From positions 1 through 5,778 of the forward strand of contig CACXEL010000172.1 in NCBI GenBank assembly GCA_902766655.1: DNA of 5,778 nt, written 5' to 3'. This document shows positions 5,101 through 5,778 of the stretch, one piece after another (the first letter of the stretch is position 1; every line of letters starts with the position of its first letter). A model generated the notes under the pieces. The model ran no database searches, had not been told where the DNA came from, and saw only the letters and a list, made by a program, of their open reading frames with translations. The DNA is from an uncultured Lachnospiraceae bacterium (GTDB lineage: Bacteria > Bacillota > Clostridia > Lachnospirales > Lachnospiraceae). The translations under genes were made by a program, and so were the position numbers.

Positions 5101-5778
5101 TGCATAGAAGTGAACCTACTTCCAGAGTTGTCATCAAATTCGTGATCGCGATCGTCATCGCCGCCTACGTCCTTTTCCCCTTTGCGCTGGTCGTCATCAA
5201 CTCCTGCAAGCAGACAGCGGATATCACGGCCAACCCCATCGGCTTCAACGGAGTGAGCATCGGGCAGCTGATGCGGAACATGAGTGACGTCATCAACAAC
5301 ACCAACTTCCTCTTCTGGCATGCCTTCGGGTACTCCGTCCTGATCACGGTCCTGTCCCTGGCCCTTCTGGCGGTGTTCGGCGCCATGACCGCATGGGTCA
5401 TCTGCCGCAACAAGACCAAGTGGGCATCTCTCATCTACTTTACATTCATCGCATCCATGATCATTCCCTTCCAGGTCGTCATGCTGCCTCTGATCTCCAC
5501 ATTCCGCGATGTGGGCAAGTTCGTCGGCATCCCGATGCTGCAGTCCGTTCCCGGTATCGTATTTGCCTACCTGGGATTCGGCGGTGCCATGACTGTATTC
5601 ATCCTGACCGGTTTCATCAAGGGAATCCCTTATGATTTGGAGGAAGCAGCCTCCATCGACGGCTGCCGCCCCGAACAGGTCTTTTTCAAAGTCATATCCC
5701 ATCTGCTGACACCGGTCATCACGACCGTCACCATTCTGAACGGTATGTGGATCGGGAATGACTATCTGCTCCCTTCCA
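5100..5778 (+). CDS. Carbohydrate ABC transporter permease, MalG/UgpE type (partial, 226 aa visible)
   Basis: The start ATG overlaps the previous stop (TAATG), with AAGGAGGT at 5083-5090, 9 nt upstream, inside the preceding gene. The frame is open to the window end; the family is usually about 275-280 aa, so roughly 50 residues are missing. Transmembrane segments are at about 11-33, 76-100, 108-132 and 150-175. The EAA loop begins at residue 182 (EAASIDGCRPEQVFFKVI), with E182 and G188 conserved. The position usually held by proline in the LPLL..P tail of this loop is His201 (ISHLLTP). It pairs with the upstream permease to form the channel. The ATPase is not in view; many CUT1 importers of Firmicutes use a shared MsmK-type ATPase encoded elsewhere, so its absence is not unusual. 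Confidence 0.92.
   Translation, partial: MHRSEPTSRVVIKFVIAIVIAAYVLFPFALVVINSCKQTADITANPIGFNGVSIGQLMRNMSDVINNTNFLFWHAFGYSVLITVLSLALLAVFGAMTAWVICRNKTKWASLIYFTFIASMIIPFQVVMLPLISTFRDVGKFVGIPMLQSVPGIVFAYLGFGGAMTVFILTGFIKGIPYDLEEAASIDGCRPEQVFFKVISHLLTPVITTVTILNGMWIGNDYLLPS

Noticed and set aside
4971..5702. A 243-codon minus-strand open frame opposite the permease genes
   Set aside because: The product is Asp/Gly/His-rich shadow translation antisense to two well-supported permeases, and it has no family motif.

Overview
The window looks like a chromosomal segment of a Clostridia-type Firmicute, most likely Lachnospiraceae. The protein-coding parts are GC-rich with many C-ending codons, intergenic DNA is locally very AT-rich, ribosome-binding sites are strong AGGAGG types, and the sugar ABC importer proteins have the style of that family. 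The taxonomic call is inference from style, not from a marker gene.

Left half, all genes on the minus strand. From right to left these are: a 126-residue membrane-anchored protein of unknown function (1835-2215); a 378-residue tocopherol-cyclase-like/lipocalin-like protein (649-1785), 49 nt downstream and probably co-transcribed; then a 333-nt gap; then the N-terminal 105 codons of a small conserved protein of unknown function (1-315), which runs off the window edge. The gap holds two very large, nearly contiguous inverted repeats: a perfect 36-bp stem (456-543), and a perfect 29-bp stem that continues to about 42 pairs (548-636). The second starts 12 nt after the stop codon of the tocopherol-cyclase-like gene and probably also ends its transcript.

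Middle, 2216-2628, a divergent intergenic region. Its left part carries three degenerate copies of the same repeat sequence that builds the arms of the hairpins 1.8 kb away (core GGRACGTYCC preceded by GAAGCAAA). One of these copies lies between the putative -10 box and the ribosome-binding site of the 126-residue protein. The right part (2451-2560) is extremely AT-rich, contains short palindromes and a candidate promoter, and leads into a leader of about 75 nt with a small stem-loop.

Right half, plus strand: the first three genes of a CUT1-type carbohydrate ABC importer. They are a lipoprotein substrate-binding protein (2629-3939), a permease with an additional N-terminal transmembrane pair (4045-5100), and a second permease (from 5100, cut by the window end). 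The permease genes overlap by one base (TAATG). A perfect 12-bp hairpin sits between the binding-protein gene and the first permease gene, where it could set the usual excess of binding protein over membrane subunits. No ATPase, regulator or glycoside hydrolase is visible, so the sugar cannot be named.

No wholly new multi-gene system is evident. The least conventional content is the dispersed palindromic repeat family and its placement in transcript leaders and ends, followed by the tocopherol-cyclase-like gene in an apparently non-photosynthetic Firmicute.
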